Shown here: positions 31,681 to 32,253 of the stretch, in pieces
Position numbering within the stretch: the first letter of the stretch is position 1
How the letters are laid out: each line of letters opens with the position of its first letter
The notes under the pieces: generated by a model
What the model saw: only the letters and a program-made list of their open reading frames with translations
Database searches by the model: none
Told to the model about the DNA's origin: nothing
Made by a program: the position numbers and the translations under genes
Assembly: GCA_013334525.1 (NCBI GenBank)
Contig: JAAXXK010000031.1
Location: 1 to 32,253 of the forward strand
Source of the DNA: Chlorobiaceae bacterium
GTDB taxonomy: Bacteria > Bacteroidota > Chlorobiia > Chlorobiales > Chlorobiaceae
Length of the DNA stretch: 32,253 nt
Direction: 5' to 3'

Positions 31681-32160
31681 ATGAGCGCATTATTGTCACC
31701 GGAACTGGTATCCATCATTAACGATTCCCTGTCATTCAAGGCTTTGGCGACCGTCGATGATTCAGGAGTGCCGCATGTCGTGGTAGACCACTCCATTTAC
31801 GTCGGAGAAAACGGCAATATCTACTACCTGGAACTTCTTGAATCTTCCCGGAGCAACCATAACCTTGTCGGTTCCATCTGGTTTGACCGTAAGGTCTCAA
31901 TCGGGGTTAAAGGGGAGGAAGAGAAGAAATTCCAGATCCAGGCTTATCCGGTCAAGGTGCACATTTCCGGGCCTCTTTTCCAGAAGCATTATGTCGAACT
32001 CCGCCAGAAGCTCGGCGACGTCGACCTGACCGGCGTATGGGAATTCAAGGCCATCGAGGTGACTGACCAGAGCCTCAAGGCCCTCCAGCATGATGAAGAG
32101 ACCAATCGTCCGATATTTCGCCATCTTGACAGGTTTGCGAAAATACAGAGCAACAACTGA
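31681..32160 (+). CDS. Pyridoxamine 5'-phosphate oxidase-like FMN-binding protein
   Basis: A 159-residue split-barrel protein. FKALATVDDSGVPHVVVDHSIYVGENGNIYYLELLESSR-type N-half (residues 19-57) is typical of PPOX-like flavoproteins, followed by VSIGVKGEE and a VKVHISGPLF strand. AGGAG lies 8-9 bases before the ATG. It is distinct from the PPOX protein at 22450 and probably not a recent copy. It sits behind RS4 in one unit. Cofactor and substrate are unknown. Confidence 0.85.
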   Translation: MSALLSPELVSIINDSLSFKALATVDDSGVPHVVVDHSIYVGENGNIYYLELLESSRSNHNLVGSIWFDRKVSIGVKGEEEKKFQIQAYPVKVHISGPLFQKHYVELRQKLGDVDLTGVWEFKAIEVTDQSLKALQHDEETNRPIFRHLDRFAKIQSNN

Positions 32161-32175
32161 TACGGTCACTGCCAA

Positions 32176-32221
32176 TGAGGTTGCTTCTCTGCAGCACAGC
32201 CGACGCAACGATGCAACCTCA
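32176..32221 (+). other. 9-pair inverted repeat after the last gene
   Basis: TGAGGTTGC (32176-32184) pairs with GCAACCTCA (32213-32221) across a 28-base loop, 15 bases after the PPOX stop. It could end the RS4 unit, but the loop is long and no U tract follows. Confidence 0.35.
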
Positions 32222-32253
32222 ACGACTGGTGTAAAAACAGAAACCTTACTTAG

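Overview
The window reads as the chromosome of a strict anaerobe of moderate G+C content. Oxygen-sensitive iron-sulfur enzymes dominate it: four radical SAM proteins, a NifHDK-like reductase and a 2-hydroxyacyl-CoA dehydratase-type system. Protein style and gene mix fit a green sulfur bacterium (Chlorobiota) or a similar anaerobe. That placement is an impression only, because no rRNA or other taxonomic marker is present. I see no tRNA, rRNA, CRISPR array, insertion sequence or phage gene.

Layout. (1) 178-4296, plus strand: a tightly coupled sugar operon with an FdtA-like ketoisomerase, a DegT/DnrJ aminotransferase, a NeuD/PglD-type acyltransferase and a BKACE-family protein, followed by a GT2 glycosyltransferase. 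It probably makes and transfers an acylated amino-deoxy sugar. (2) 4653-5453, minus strand: thiM. (3) 5911-10065: a dehydratase activator (BadF/HgdC type), a second activator fused to a dehydratase domain, and a separate dehydratase-like subunit. (4) 10306-11361, an orphan SsuA/TauA-like binding protein, then 11435-12658 (minus), an MFS exporter. (5) 12923-14179 (minus): radical SAM RS1. (6) 15312-22004: radical SAM RS2, NifH-like, NifD-like and NifK-like proteins, an SDR, a flavin reductase and an ABM-fold protein. (7) 22450-22911: a PPOX-fold flavoprotein. (8) 23392-25747: radical SAM RS3 and an Ldh2-type dehydrogenase. (9) 26203-29819: a heterodimeric ABC exporter. (10) 30348-32160: radical SAM RS4 and another PPOX-fold protein.

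The main observation is that regions 3 and 5-10 look like one regulon. A 16-base box, GGTATTTTTAYGGTAT (a GGTAT direct repeat with an 11-base period), occurs in or near-perfect form seven times, always between genes, and lies 150-400 bases upstream of the dehydratase operon, RS1, RS2-nifHDK-like, the first PPOX gene, RS3 and RS4. The ABC exporter has only a decayed half-box. The sugar, thiM, binding-protein and MFS genes have none.

The regulon joins two ATP-driven low-potential electron devices (an activator/dehydratase system and a NifH/NifDK-like reductase) with four radical SAM enzymes that share an unusual CX8CX2C cluster motif, several flavin-fold proteins, an SDR, an Ldh2 dehydrogenase and an exporter. 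The NifD-like subunit has a single cysteine and the NifK-like subunit keeps all three P-cluster-type cysteines. That predicts a 3+1 ligated [4Fe-4S] cluster, as in the chlorophyllide/protochlorophyllide reductases, and no FeMo-cofactor. I infer an undescribed anaerobic pathway that makes or reductively modifies a small molecule. Its substrate cannot be read from the sequence.
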